A DNA stretch of 64,000 nucleotides from Nageia nagi (Eukaryota; Pinophyta): positions 181,350,001 to 181,414,000 of the forward strand of contig JBITNC010000001.1 in assembly GCA_050084985.1 (NCBI GenBank), in the 5' to 3' direction. How positions within the stretch are numbered: the stretch's first letter is position 1; every line of letters starts with the position of its first letter. The position numbers and the translations under genes are program-made. Under the pieces are notes generated by a model. That model was not told the DNA's origin and made no database searches. It was given only the letters and a program-made list of their open reading frames with translations. Shown here piece by piece: positions 11,100 to 21,690 of the stretch.

Positions 11100-11682
11100 T
11101 GATGCACCCAAAACACCTAGTGATACTACCACTTTTTAGTGAGGTAAAGTTGCAACTTCTTGAGGTTATAACTTTTGATCTAAGTTTCTATTTGAGACAA
11201 TTTTTTTAAACATGAAAAATTGAGCTATCTATGTTGGGTCCAACAAATTTATATTACTTTAGAACTTCCATTAGGTTTTAAAACCTTGAAACCTCACCAT
11301 TAGCTAGAAATGGGCTTTGAACAAATTTTTAGTAGTGTTTGAAATTTAACATATTAAGTTACATGATTGAGTTTGGGGATATATTTTAGTAAGTCTTAAT
11401 ATTCATATAATATATTAATTATTCTACTTTAGAATCAACCCAAGTAATAGTTTAGAATTTCAAAAAAAAATGAGTCCTAATATTTGCTAAAGATACAAAG
11501 TTAGGGTTGGGTGAGATTTTTTTTGGATATTATATGTAGGTAGTTAAACCATTATAAGAGAAAGTGTATATTTAGAAGAATAAAGTTTTATTATTATGAA
11601 ATTTATTAATCATCTGATTTTCCTTATGTTATTAATTAGTTTAAGGAGATATCTTTTGGTCTCTTGTAGGAATATTTGCCTA
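11100..11682 (+). repeat. 3' LTR of element B
   Basis: Partner of 5345-5844. It is about 80 bp longer, mainly through sequence around 11265-11340 that is absent from the 5' copy. The end is degenerate (TTTGCCTA), followed by the AATAA target duplication and the resumption of element A gag. Confidence 0.88.
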
Positions 11683-11688
11683 AAATAA

Positions 11689-12200
11689 GAATCCATATAA
11701 TGGTACAAATGGTTTGAAAAGAAAAATAGCACCCCTTCTTGTGGGGGCTTCAAAAAACCTATTGGTTAGATTTTTTACATGTGAATTTGAATATTTTATG
11801 GGAGCTCTAACAAATTTATGATAAATTGTATCAATAAAGGACTATAAGATTTAGTTTGAAAAACTTATAAATTGTATTAAAGGGTTAGATGAAATTAGAT
11901 TGGAAGTGACAATGTTCATTTCAAAGATAATGATGGATGATATTATAATATAAAAACTCATTGAAGATAAATTAAATGCTCAACAATGTCAAATGAAGTA
12001 GCCATTTATCAAACCATAGTCTCCTTAGGTTACTTCCAAACCTAGTCAGTCATTAGTAGTTAAATGAACTAGCCCCAAGAAAATGAAGGAACATAACAAG
12101 AAGGGTCTTTACAATAATTTTATGATGAATAGTATATCCAAGTAAATGATGTACAACACAAAAGTTATATTTGTTTAATTTTTATGCTTCTAAATTTTTA
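11689..12200 (+). pseudogene. Element A gag, C-terminal part
   Basis: The interrupted gag resumes with WYKWFEKKN (about 11703-11730), then GGFKK, and continues in changing frames through segments resembling a gag C-terminus (CINKGL.DLV.KT.KLY.R, PFIKP*SP*VTSKPSQSLVV). In plant gypsy gag the FHL helix is followed directly by a W....K segment, so the two halves join across element B. No clear zinc knuckle. Confidence 0.7.
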
Positions 12201-12269
12201 GTTAATAAAGAGGATGATATTGTAGTGGAGGAAGTAGTGACTGAGACTAATAACCTCAAGGATGTTATC

Positions 12270-12640
12270 CCTTAAATTTATTGCAATACTCTTTTAGGAT
12301 TTTCTTCACTAAAAATGATGAAATATCATAGATACTTCAAAAATAAATCTCTCATTGTATTACTTGACTCACAAAGTACACATTAATTTCATTAACTTGA
12401 GGGTGGTAAAAAAAGCTAATTACTTTATATATTCTTAAATAATTTTGATGTGATGATTAGAAATAGGGGAAAATTTGGTTTTAAAGGTAAATATCATAGT
12501 ATTAGAATTAACATGGGTGACTACCAAGTGCAAAGTGACATTTATATTCTACCACTAGAAGGCTATGATTTGTTCCTTAGAGCTTAATGATTATGGACAT
12601 TGAGACCTATTATGCAGGAATTCACAAAGCTATGGATGAA
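12270..12640 (+). pseudogene. Element A aspartic protease
   Basis: ISCNTLLGFSSLKMMKYHRYFKN-type sequence leads to LIVLLDSQSTH, a decayed form of the LIDSGSTH protease motif (Gly to Gln/Ser context changed). Near 12550 follows ILPLEGYDLFL, the second protease block (in relatives LPL.G.D.VLG). The spacing fits a gypsy protease of about 110 residues. Frames are broken. Confidence 0.8.
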
Positions 12641-12857
12641 GTTAATTATTAATGAAAGTACATATACTCATAAAGGATTATGCATTAGTCTATAATAAAT
12701 TATTAGTTCACATATAATGGATAATATTCTATGAAAAGAAGGAAAGGGAATGGTGAAATAATTATTTTCAATCCATCTAACAACATAAGAAAATGATGAA
12801 TTAGAATAATTGAAATAAATCTTGATATGCCATGAAATTTTCTTTAAATAACTAAAG

Positions 12858-14110
12858 AGGTTACTTCTTAATCACCTTTAGTATCATGATATACATCTTA
12901 TTCCATGGATTTAACCACCCAATATTAGGCCTTATGCTTTCATTATATGAAAAATATTGAAATTAAAAAATTAGTGTAAGAAATGCTAGAAGCTAGGATC
13001 ATTATACCGAGTTTAAGTCCTTACTCTTCTCTAGTACTATTAGTAAAAAAAAATGATGTGTCTTGGCATCTATGCATATAATTTTAGGATCTTGATAGAA
13101 TCATTATGAAAGAAAAATTTCCTATTCCTATCATTGCTAAATTGTTGGATGACTTACATGGGACCAATTATTTATCCAAACTAGATTTACAACTGGGGTA
13201 TCATCAAATTTGGCTTCTTGAAGAAGACATTCCAAAGATATCCTTTTGTACATATGAATATCATTATGAATTCTTAGTTCTCATTCCATATTCTAGAGTT
13301 TGTTGAACCAAATATTTTATCCTTTCACAAATTTCTTTTATTATATCTTTATCTACAATAATATATAGGGAAAGCATTTAGCCCATTTAGATCAAACTTT
13401 ACACCTACTTTAAGAAAAATAGTTATACACCAAATGCTCTAAATGTTCCTTTAGATGATATGAGATTGAATATCTTATAAATATCATTTATAAGGAAGGA
13501 ATTAATCTATATCCTCATAAAATTATAGATATTTAATATTATCCTATTCTTAAATCACTCAAGGGGTTGTGAGGATTCCTTGGTCTAACAAAGATTTTAT
13601 TGTAAAATTATGCAAGACTATGGAAACATTATAGCTCCACTCACACCTCTACTAAAAATAAATTCTTTTAATTAGTCACCTATTGGTGAAGAATATTTTC
13701 ATAAACTAAAAGAGGCAATGTATTCTACTCTAGTTCTAGCTATGCAATATTTTTCCAAAATATTTATTATACAAAGTAATGCTTCAAGAGTTGGGATGGG
13801 TGTAGTTTTGATGTAAGAGTAAAGATACTTGGATTTCACTAGCAAGCCATTATAAATATGCAATTTATCTTGATATAAATATGAAAAAGAAATATTGGAG
13901 ATAATTTATGTTGTTCAAAGGTGGTGATCATATCTCATTGATCAATATTTCATCATTTGTATAGATCATCATAGTTTGAAGTAACTTATGGAATAATGAA
14001 TCTCCACATATGAGAAATAAAAATGGGTGACTAAAATATTATGGTATGATTATGAGATTATATCTCATGAGGGAAAGGAGAATGTGTTTATTTATTCTCT
14101 TTCTCAAAAT
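12858..14110 (+). pseudogene. Element A reverse transcriptase and RNase H
   Basis: RT starts with [41 protein letters not shown] (12915-13050), the standard gypsy RT N-terminus. The 66-codon stretch 13106-13306 gives MKEKFPIPIIAKLLDDLHGTNYLSKLDLQLGYHQI and YEYHYEFLVL. The YVDD-type active-site segment around 13330-13370 is degraded. RNase H follows at 13685-14110 (LVLAMQYFSKIFI, SNASRVGMGVVLM, KWVTKILWYDYEI, LFIYSLSQ). It parallels the 0.57-2.03 kb fragment nearly block for block. Confidence 0.92.
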
Positions 14111-14289
14111 TTGAGGAACATGTAACACTTCAAGCAATATCATTACCAATTCCCCAAATACTAGAGAAAGTAAAATAACAATGACTTCAAGATAGTTTGA
14201 CCCAAATATTAATTCAATAACTTCACATACTAGTAAACATATATTCTCTTAACAACATGGAATTTTATAATTCAAAGGACACATTTCAC

Positions 14290-15300
14290 TAGCTTCCACT
14301 TCATGTTGCAAAGTAATATTTCAAGAGTTAAGGTTGCACAATCAACAAGTCACTTGAGATTTCCTAAAACCTATAAAAGAGTGGCTCTATATTTTTATTG
14401 GGATGGAATGAAATAGGACATCAAGAAATTTACTATTGAATAAAATATTTTATAGCATAAAAAATGTGAAATAGGGGGCACTGCAAGTTTTCTTTAGCCT
14501 CTATTAATCCCTGACTACACTTGGATTAACATTTTGATAGATTTACTCAAGGGCCTTCAAAATTATTATAGAAAATCTATTATTATAATAGTGGTTAATC
14601 ACTTATCTATGTATGTACATTTTTTGCTCCTCATCCCATCCATTCAAAGCTATCAATATGGCACAACATTTTGTTGATAATATCTTCAAGCTCCATAGTA
14701 TTCCCCCTACTATAGGTAATGATCAAGAACCTACCTTTGACCAATAAATTTTGGCAAGAATTATTCAAGATTTAGGGAAGTAAACTCAATATGAGTTTTA
14801 GCTATTATCCCCAAACTGATGGCTAGAATGAAATTATTAATAAGTGCTTAAATAATTATTTACATTTATTTACTCTATTAAACCAATTCATTGGGTGACA
14901 TAGCTTCCTTTGGTAGAATGGTGGTACAACACTTTATAATGTACAACTATCCAAATGACCCCTCTATGAGGTGTTATATAGTTAAGTACCACCTTTTATG
15001 GCCTCCTATATTTTGGGTGATATTAATGTTTAGGAATTTGATATTGAATTGAATACAATGGTGTATATTCTTATTCTTCTTCGAGAGAATTTCCAAGCTA
15101 CTTAATACTGCATGAAATAAAAATATGATTAGCACAATATTGAATGTGAATTTCAAGAAGGGTACATGGTCTTCCTACAACTTCAACCTAATCATCAAAA
15201 ATGTCTATTAAAGGACCTTAGAAATTAGCTTCAAATTTTTATGGGCTTTACAAAATTCTCTAACACATTGAATCTATTGCATACAATATGGAGTTATCAG
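14290..15300 (+). pseudogene. Element A integrase
   Basis: The zinc-binding region (about 14290-14480; HVAQS..HLRFPKTYK, FYWDGMK.DIKKF) is followed by the core: TWINILIDLLKGLQ (14520-14560), IIVVNHLSMYVHF (14585-14625), and MSFSYYPQTDG.NEIINKCL (14790-14850), which carries the YHPQTDGQ.E catalytic-Glu block. The first Asp motif (S/DMDF) is altered to LIDLL. Stops are frequent. The C-terminal segment to 15300 is only patchily readable. Confidence 0.85.
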
Positions 15301-15404
15301 TGTCCTCCAAATTTCACCTAATGTTTAATGTTTAATATTTGAACAAATATCAGGATCACATGTTAAGGATCAAACATAGTTACCAAACTTCCAATATGAT
15401 GGTT

Positions 15405-15580
15405 TCATAAAGATTGAACCTAAAGTATTTTTATAATTATATACTCATAATCCTCATAACCACACCATTACTGAAGCTCTTATTCCATGATGTGGCTTGG
15501 AATGTGAGGATGCAACTTGAGAGGTCATGGATAAGCTTCAACTAGAGTTTTCTAACTTTCAACTTTATGTACAAATCTAT
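15405..15580 (+). pseudogene. Element A C-terminal chromodomain
   Basis: In shifted frames the region reads IEPKVFL.LYTHNPHNHTITEALIPW.GLE.EDATWEVMDKLQLEFSNFQL. This matches the plant chromovirus chromodomain pattern P..IL.RR......V.E.LVQW.GLP.EEATWE....L...FP.F. Chromodomains of these elements direct integration to chromatin. Its presence classifies element A as a chromovirus. Confidence 0.85.
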
Positions 15581-15583
15581 TTT

Positions 15584-15597
15584 ACAAAAGGGTTTAA
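15584..15597 (+). promoter_or_regulatory. Polypurine tract of element A
   Basis: ACAAAAGGGTTTAA sits directly before the TGTTAG start of the 3' LTR and just after the chromodomain; two later T's have weakened the purine run. Confidence 0.65.
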
Positions 15598-16016
15598 TGT
15601 TAGATCATACATCCTAATATTTACTTAGGTTTAATTATGTTAGTAGTTATTTTAATTATTAGTTTATACTGACTTGTGATGTGAACCATTTTTTGTAAGC
15701 TAAATCAACATTTTGAATTAAACCACCAATTACAGTTATGATAGGAAGATCATAAATATTTTTAAGAAGAGTAATAAATCATCTTAGAAAATCTATTATC
15801 TTTTGAGTTTTAAGGAGGAAGCCCCTTCAAAGTGGGCTATGATTCATATTGATATTAGTAAAGTTACTCTAAATTGTATTATCTTATTATCAATCTGAGT
15901 GCATTATTCCATTTATATTTTATATTTCTTTACAAGTCCTATTAAATATTTAGTATTTTTATTATATTAATATTATTTCATATAAAATACCTTTTAGATT
16001 TGTTAAGTTCTTAACA
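15598..16016 (+). repeat. 3' LTR of element A
   Basis: Begins TGTTAG and ends TTCTTAACA; partner of 3991-4374. It contains a short extra block near 15850-15890 (ATTAGTAAAGTTACTCTAAA) absent from the 5' copy. Confidence 0.88.
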
Positions 16017-16549
16017 AAATCAAATATCTATTAGAAGTGGATGTACTCTCACATTAAGGGGAACTACTATAAATCTTTTTATTAGATTTATGTGTGTTTA
16101 ATATTCATACTATTGATATTTTACTTCATTACTTTACTAATATTACATCATATATGCATTGAAATCTTGACATAGAGAACTTACATTAAATGTTAATTGA
16201 ATAAAATATATATTTGAGGATCCTAATAAGCCATAGGCTTCAAGTGATACAAATCATATGGTATCAAATTACTTAATGAGGCTATGTAAAATTATTTTTA
16301 AGGAATTCTATGAAAAATACTTTACTAATATCATTCTTACAATGAGGAGATATTGTTTATGTTGTACTATTATTTTTTTTGGCTTATGTATGAAGGGTGA
16401 AAGATCTCAAAGATATGATTTATTTTCTTTTGATCCAAAAATTGAAAGAAGGTAATGACATATTTCCATGGATAGAAAAGAGTAAGAGAACCCAAAACTA
16501 GGAATAAATGGTAAATACTTCTTAAGGAGTTTCAAAAGTAATATGGATT
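16017..16549. other. Gene-free flank with a possible LTR end and primer-binding site
   Basis: TGGTATCAAATT at 16259-16270 resembles the initiator-tRNA-Met primer-binding site (TGGTATCAGAGC, 9 of 12 bases). A retroelement gag follows 300 bases downstream. This suggests that the 3' half of an LTR ends near 16257 and that element A landed within that LTR. The left half would be just upstream of 3991. I could not confirm it with a second LTR copy. Confidence 0.4.
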
Positions 16550-17463
16550 GATTTATAGATATTATATTTGAAATGTAGAGAAAATACCATCACTAAATGA
16601 GGGAATTAGTTTGGATAGTATTTGTCCTTATTTAGCCACTTATTAGATATTGTTCAATGTGTAGGCCAAGGTAGAGATCCTTACATTTGTAGGAGAAGTT
16701 GATGTTGAGAAAATAAATAATTAATCGAAAAAATTGGAGGTATATTTCCAAATTCAAGGTGTATCTAATTATGAATAAAATATTTACTTTGCAATACTTG
16801 AGTGTGTATGTATGGTGGGAGATCCATGTGTAATCTCCTAAATATGATAACCAACCATTTATCTCTTCATGGGAGAAATTCAAGAATATAATCAAAGAGC
16901 AATTATATTCATTGGGTAAACAAAATAAACAACTTAGAAAATGGTAATTTTTTAGAAAACAAAGAGGGAAATTGGTTTAAGATTATACTATCAAGTTTAG
17001 GAAGAAATCAATTTTGCTTGGGATATCTCTCAAAAATTCATAATTACTGATGAATTATGTTGGAGGATTTCATAATCATTTGATAAGGAATGTCATGTTA
17101 TTTAATTCTATAAATATTTACCAAGTGAGTTTGTAATCTCAACATTTGGAAGAATGGAGAAACATAAGAAAGATGGTCAAAGTTCCAATAAAAAATTAGA
17201 ATTTGAAGTGTCAACAAGGGAATAAAAAATCTCAAGATAAGAAAACCACTAACATAACAAAGGAAGATGAAGATAAAATGCATTATTCACATTGTAACAA
17301 GGATGATAATATAGATAAAAAGTGTTGTAAACTTCATCCAAAATTATATCCTTACAAAAAGGAGAATCCAAAAAAGAAGAGTGAAATCAACACTAATAAT
17401 GAAGATGATATGGATGAGAAAATTAATTATGCAATAGTACAAATAAAAGTGAACAAATCATAA
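16550..17463 (+). pseudogene. Retrotransposon gag relic (element I) with damaged zinc knuckle
   Basis: The conserved gag order can be read in shifting frames: VEKINN..KKLEVYFQIQG (about 16700-16755), WWEIHV (about 16818), PFISSWEKFKNIIKEQLYSLG (16855-16915), KQLRKW, DYTIKF.KK (16980-17010), ELCWRIS.SFDKECHVI with LYNLPSEF-like sequence to 17140. An open stretch at 17203-17463 ends the gene with YSHCNKDDNIDKKCCKLHPKLYP. There the CCHC knuckle has lost its first Cys (Tyr) and its His (Asn). The K-L-H-P-x-L tail is typical of a plant retroelement gag family. Copia element D cuts the element right after it, so no pol is seen. Confidence 0.8.
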
Positions 17464-17473
17464 TTATTTCTCT

Positions 17474-17833
17474 TGTTACAATACAACATAGTACATAACT
17501 CTCATCATTTTTCTTATTATACCCCCTTCTCTTCCTTGGTACTCAATCCCAATGATTGATTCATTAAATAGTGTGCAACCATAGGACATAATAGTTAAAC
17601 TATCATTCAACAACAACATGGTGGTCCATGCATCTCCACTAAGAAATAGACAAGTGGATCATACTATCTCTATTTATCCATGGCACCTTTTTTTGTATAT
17701 TATTTAATGAATAATAATACATATTATTATTACTTACATTAGGAATTAAGAATTTAATAATGCATGTTATTATTTTAGCTAATAATTAAGAAATCATTTA
17801 AATGATTACAAGATTTAATTATTAGCTCTAATA
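17474..17833 (-). repeat. 3' LTR of copia element D
   Basis: On the minus strand the element runs through a polypurine tract into TATTAGAGC (from 17833) and ends ...GTAACA at 17474, i.e. TGTTAC..CTCTAATA on the plus strand. The size, 360 bp, is ordinary for copia. The internal hairpin at 17777-17827 is listed separately. Confidence 0.65.
17777..17827. repeat. Nested palindrome at the start of the element D LTR
   Basis: AGCTAATAATTAA (17777-17789) pairs perfectly with TTAATTATTAGCT (17815-17827). Between them, ATCATTTAAATGAT (17793-17806) is itself a perfect 14-bp palindrome. All of it lies within the first 60 bases of the LTR on the element's own strand. Confidence 0.85.
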
Positions 17834-17845
17834 CTCCCCCTTAAT
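17834..17845 (-). promoter_or_regulatory. Polypurine tract of element D
   Basis: The plus strand reads CTCCCCCTTAAT; on the element strand this is ATTAAGGGGGAG immediately before the LTR start, the classic copia tract. It fixes the orientation of D as minus. Confidence 0.85.
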
Positions 17846-18599
17846 GTAATCTTTGGATGTTAAATATAGTTTAAATAATAAATCAAATACACCCTTTTAT
17901 TGTATAATCACATATAAGAATGACATATATTTCACTTTTCATAAGAGTAATACTCCTTAAAATTATGAATAAAGATAACATATTATCTTTTGTAGTATAA
18001 CTAGTTGCAAGTGTGACTATATGAGACAACATAACTCTGCATAATTATATAATATAATTAATATGTTACTCATATATATCTATAACTCAAATATAGGTCA
18101 ATAAATTGTATTTAATTATTGAAAATGATTCCATATTTAATCAATAAATAATGTCAAATCTAAATATATATAAAATTGTTGATAAGTAATGATTTTATCA
18201 TAAAGTGATTTCAATAAAATAAAAGTTAAGCCTATTTTATCAAAAAAGAATAATAACTACATCATAAAACACTATTAATTTTGTATTATTTTAAAATAAC
18301 TTTTTTGATATAACAAGTCAAAATCATTATTGATAACAAAATATAATACTTATCACTTTTTATAAATACAAATATGAATAGCCATAAATATATAAGATTA
18401 ATTTTATTCTTGCACAAATAATTTTAATAATTAATATTATCAATATGTGCATTCAATTTTTATAATATGATAATATTAAAAAATATTTATGCATTATAAT
18501 GATATGACTAAATCAATGAAACAAACATTTAAAAGAGAACTCATAATAAAAATAATAATTATTTTGAAGTGAAGTTGTCATCACACAACATATTATTTA
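17846..18599. other. Gene-free spacer between element D RNase H and its polypurine tract
   Basis: About 750 bases of AT-rich sequence without coding signal. In most copia elements the pol stop codon lies close to the 3' LTR, so this spacer is unusually long. It includes a short inverted repeat, TATCAAAAAAG near 18240 with CTTTTTTGATA near 18302. A further insertion too degraded to classify is possible. Confidence 0.5.
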
Positions 18600-19300
18600 C
18601 TTACTCTCTATTGAAGAAACCTCCACCAATCTAATCATATCTCAAAATTTATCAAATTGAACATCAACAAGAGGCTTGATGAACAAATCAATGATATTTT
18701 GATCTTATAGGTAATAATGGAAGGATAAAGTCTCATTGAGAATCTTTTAGCTAATGAAATAACTTACTAATTATCAATTTGAATCATGATTATATTAAGT
18801 TGTTTAAATCAAATTTCATCCAATATATTTCAAATTGAAATCACTTTTTAAATTATTATAGTCATAGCTCTATATTTTTCTTTTATTGTAAATAAATTAA
18901 TGGTGGGTTTCTTCATTGAAACTCAAGAAATGGAAGTTGATCCAATAATGTATACATAAGCACTTATCGATTTTCTATCTTCCCTATATCTCCTATAATC
19001 ATAATTAAAATATCCATTAAGCTTAAATAATCTTAAATAATTATATTTTAAAGCCATGTACTTTGTACTATCAATATATCTCCAAATTCATATCTCTATA
19101 TTTCAATATTTAGCATATGGTTTTTGCATAAACCTTTTCATCATATTTAATAAAAAAGTAATATCAAAACTTGTAATGACCAAGTATAAAAGACCATTAA
19201 TTAGTTATTTATAATAAGTTGCATCAACCAAAGGATATTTTGCATGAACATTAAATTTCATTCCAGCTTCTATTGATATATCAATTGGCTTGCAATTCCT
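18600..19300 (-). pseudogene. Element D RNase H and end of pol
   Basis: On the minus strand from 19295: NCKPIDISIEAGMKFNVHAKYPLVDATYYK and LLYLV.TSFDI (end of copia RT), then .KVHGF and YDY..GD....RKS.SAYVY.IGS (RNase H), SM.KPTINLFT.KEKYRAM, and finally IIDLFIKPLVDVQFDKF.DMI. The last is the copia C-terminal motif ADIFTKPL....F...R. Stops interrupt every block. The region is cut at its 5' side by element C, and the missing RT part resumes at about 24935. Confidence 0.85.
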
Positions 19301-19309
19301 TTTTTTATT

Positions 19310-20178
19310 AATAGGGTAAATTTTGTTAGTGAAAAAATGGAGTTTTATAGGATCTTCAAAACCTTAACAATAGGATATGAACCTTAAAATTTGAGAACAC
19401 CATAATGCCTAACAAGGATGCAAAAATATTTTTCTATTTTTAGTATGATACTTGTTAACATTTAAAAAGGAATTTTGATTTAATTAAAATCTATTTTTAG
19501 ATGTTTGAAATGATTTATTTAATTTATTAAATAAAAACTCTTTTCCTTGTGCACTCTCATCTACCTTTATGTTTTGTGGTAATAGGTCAACTTAGAATCA
19601 TAATAATCCTAAGGAAGAGCCTTAGAATTAGACCTATTACCTATAAAGGTGGAGGGGTTGTACCTGATCAAAGATATGATATGACATGACACAATCCTAA
19701 ATCCTTGGTAGGTGGCAATATACTTGTATAAATCTTAGCTAGTATTTCTTAACATCACCTATCATCTCTAAATTTTTTTATACTTTGAGCTCTGCATTCT
19801 TACGATCTTTCACCCCTTCACAATTAAGATTTGACACATTGAAGGTGGGATGATGACATCGAGTGAAAGGGTGAAGCATTTTAGAATATTAATTAGGTGT
19901 TCTCATTAGGTTTCTAGTACTATCGCTAGGTTAAGGTTAGATTAGTTGCTTTGTATTTTGAAAAAGCTCATCATTCATCCTCTTTCAATCAAATTTTGTC
20001 TTTTTTCATCATCATAAGTAAAGTACAAGTTTGTGTCTTTTGTTAATCCAATTTTGATAGGTCAAGGTCAATTAGGTCATTATCATCTTTCATTTCATTG
20101 ATTTTTTGTTATTCATAGTTAATTAGAGAATTTAATTATTTTGTAAATAATCCTATAATTATTAATTTGGTTATAAAA
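19310..20178 (+). repeat. 5' LTR of element C
   Basis: It aligns with 24046-24853: AAAAAGGAATTTTGATTTAA, then TTTGAAAT.ATTTATTTAATT, TGATCAAAGATATGATATGA, TTGAAG.TGGGATGATGACAT, and AATTTAATTATT.T.TAAATAA. It ends GGTTATAAAA, corresponding to AGTTATAACA in the partner. The first 130 bases are poorly conserved, so the start is approximate. Confidence 0.8.
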
Positions 20179-20180
20179 AT

Positions 20181-20195
20181 TGGTGAACCTAACAT
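20181..20195 (+). promoter_or_regulatory. Probable primer-binding site of element C
   Basis: TTGGTGAACCTAACA directly follows the 5' LTR, in the position and style (TTGG.G..CC) of gypsy primer-binding sites. The primer tRNA cannot be named from the decayed sequence. Confidence 0.55.
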
Positions 20196-20353
20196 TTCTT
20201 TGATACATTTCATTTTCTATGGAGTCTTGCATTGAAAATCCTAGTTTCTATTTGCTTTTCATTTGTGTTAATTTTATATGAAATTAGAAATTTTTGTTTC
20301 ATGAAATGTTTTAGATTTGAAAAAAATTTAATTTTGGTGAATTTCATTTTTAA

Positions 20354-20680
20354 ATAAAACCCTAAATTTTCAAGCTCATTTTGGTCAATTTGGTGAGTTC
20401 TAGTATTATAAAAATTTTTCCAACCCATAGATAAAAAATGGAAACCTTTTATGATTTTTTAGCCTTAGAATTACATATTTTGATCAATTTTTATATAAAA
20501 AAAGTGATATTAAAAAGCCCTAAATTTTGAACCTATTTTGCAATTATTTGGTGGCTTATTTCATGATAAAAACTTTTCCTAACCTTATATATATATGTGA
20601 TTGGGAAATAATTATGATACTTTAAAGTCTATAATTGCATATTTTATCCACTAGTTATACCAAAAACCCTAAGGTTTTTG
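20354..20680 (+). repeat. Degenerate tandem repeat, unit about 155 bp, in the leader of element C
   Basis: Two full units and the start of a third, each opening with AA.CCCTAAATTTT or AAACCCTAAGG (20358, 20515, 20666). Each then has a TTTTGG/CAATT.TTTGGTG segment, an A.TTTTTCC..ACC segment and ATTGCATATTTT/ATTACATATTTTGATC. The units are strongly diverged. Confidence 0.65.
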
Positions 20681-20869
20681 GATAGGACTAATATTGCATT
20701 TTAATTATTTCAAAAATAGAACCTGATTAGTTTCTTTTCATGGTCAATAGCTTTGATTAGGTAACCAAAGATAATTTAAATATGATACTTTATGGATGCT
20801 ATGTGATGAAATTCACAATACTAGGGCACCTGATATTCAAGTGGAATGAATTTTTGGCTCATATTTATG

Positions 20870-21690
20870 AGAAGGAGATCCTATGGCTTATATCAAGGCT
20901 TTTGATATGAAATTCAAACTAAAGCTAGGAGTAAATGATAATCTAATGGCCAAATATTTTACTACTACATTTAGAGGTGATGCACTCAATTGGTACTTCT
21001 CTTTACCTACTAAATCTATTAATTGCTATGAACAACTTGTCTTAGAAATTTATATACATTTCAAGCATATAGAGAAGTTATTATTTCTTATTTAATGAAT
21101 ACTAAATAAGTACAAAATGAAATATTAGTGAAGTTTTCTCAAAGATTTAAAAAAATGTAGAGTATGATTAAGGACCCTTCATTAGAAACACATGTAGAGG
21201 CCATATTTGTTCATAATATTCATCCTGAATTAAGGTTTATAGCTATGGATTATGTTGATTTTTCTTTTTTTTAATATTCTTCATAAGTTTACTCAAAAAC
21301 AAGAGTGTATGGTGGAAATTGGAAGCTAAAGTATGAAAATTTATTAAAATATTAGAAAAAGCCATATCAAAATAAGGAAGATAAACATGTCTGAGTAGCT
21401 AAAGAAGATCATAAGTTGAGTAGTGATGTTCAAAGAAGTCATAAGAAAAAAGAAGATTTAAGACTCCCTCTTCATCCTAAGGTCATGTATGAAGATTATT
21501 TACAACAAGGTTTGATTGAGCCACATCCAATACAAGAGTTAGGAGAAAATGATCCAAAGCAAAAATAGTACAATGAAAATGTTTATTATCTTTATCATCA
21601 AGTTCAAGGACATAGGACTAATGGTTGTATTACATTGAGAAAGAATCCACAAAAACTCCTTGATTATGTAAAATTAGCTATGATCCAAAT
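20870..21690 (+). pseudogene. Element C gag with damaged CHHC knuckle
   Basis: The 70-codon open stretch 20883-21095 reads MAYIKAFDMKFKLKLGVNDNLMAKYFTTTF, then GDALNWYFSLP and ..CYEQLVLEIYIHF. This is the retrotransposon gag core found in Tat-like plant elements (MKFK.KLG...L..K.F..TL.G.AL.WY). After stops it continues (FSQRFK.M; LVEPHPIQEL from about 21515) and ends with YHQVQGHRTNGCITLRKNPQKLLDY (21592-21670). In this C-x2-H-x4-H-x4-C knuckle the first Cys is Tyr, a single G-to-A change. No pol follows. Confidence 0.85.

Larger units (their letters stand above)
5345..11682 (+). mobile_element. LTR retrotransposon B (Ty3/gypsy) inserted in gag of element A
   Basis: LTRs at 5345-5844 and 11100-11682 both begin TGATGCACC and end ...TTTG..CA/TA. 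The flanks read AATAA on the left (5340-5344) and, one base away on the right, AATAA (11684-11688), a near-perfect 5-bp target duplication. The outer gag frame is interrupted exactly here. Internally gag, protease, RT, RNase H and integrase follow in the Ty3/gypsy order. The protease motif IIDGGSC and the TGATGCA LTR start are typical of a common plant gypsy group. B is younger than A because it splits it, and it is split in turn by a solo LTR. Confidence 0.9.
3991..16016 (+). mobile_element. LTR retrotransposon A (Ty3/gypsy chromovirus), split by element B
   Basis: Two related LTRs (3991-4374 and 15598-16016), both starting TGTTAG and ending in a degenerate TTAACA, bracket the element. The flanks are AAATA on the left (3986-3990) and AAATC on the right (16017-16021), a 4/5 match to a 5-bp target duplication. 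A tRNA-iMet-type primer-binding site follows the 5' LTR and a purine tract precedes the 3' LTR. The order gag, protease, RT, RNase H, integrase, chromodomain is that of plant chromoviruses. Removing nested element B (about 6.3 kb) leaves about 5.7 kb, normal for the group. All reading frames are broken, so the element is dead. Confidence 0.9.

Noticed and set aside
3991-16016. A single intact 12-kb retrotransposon
   Set aside because: Two sets of gag, protease, RT and integrase and a second LTR pair show two nested elements, both dead.
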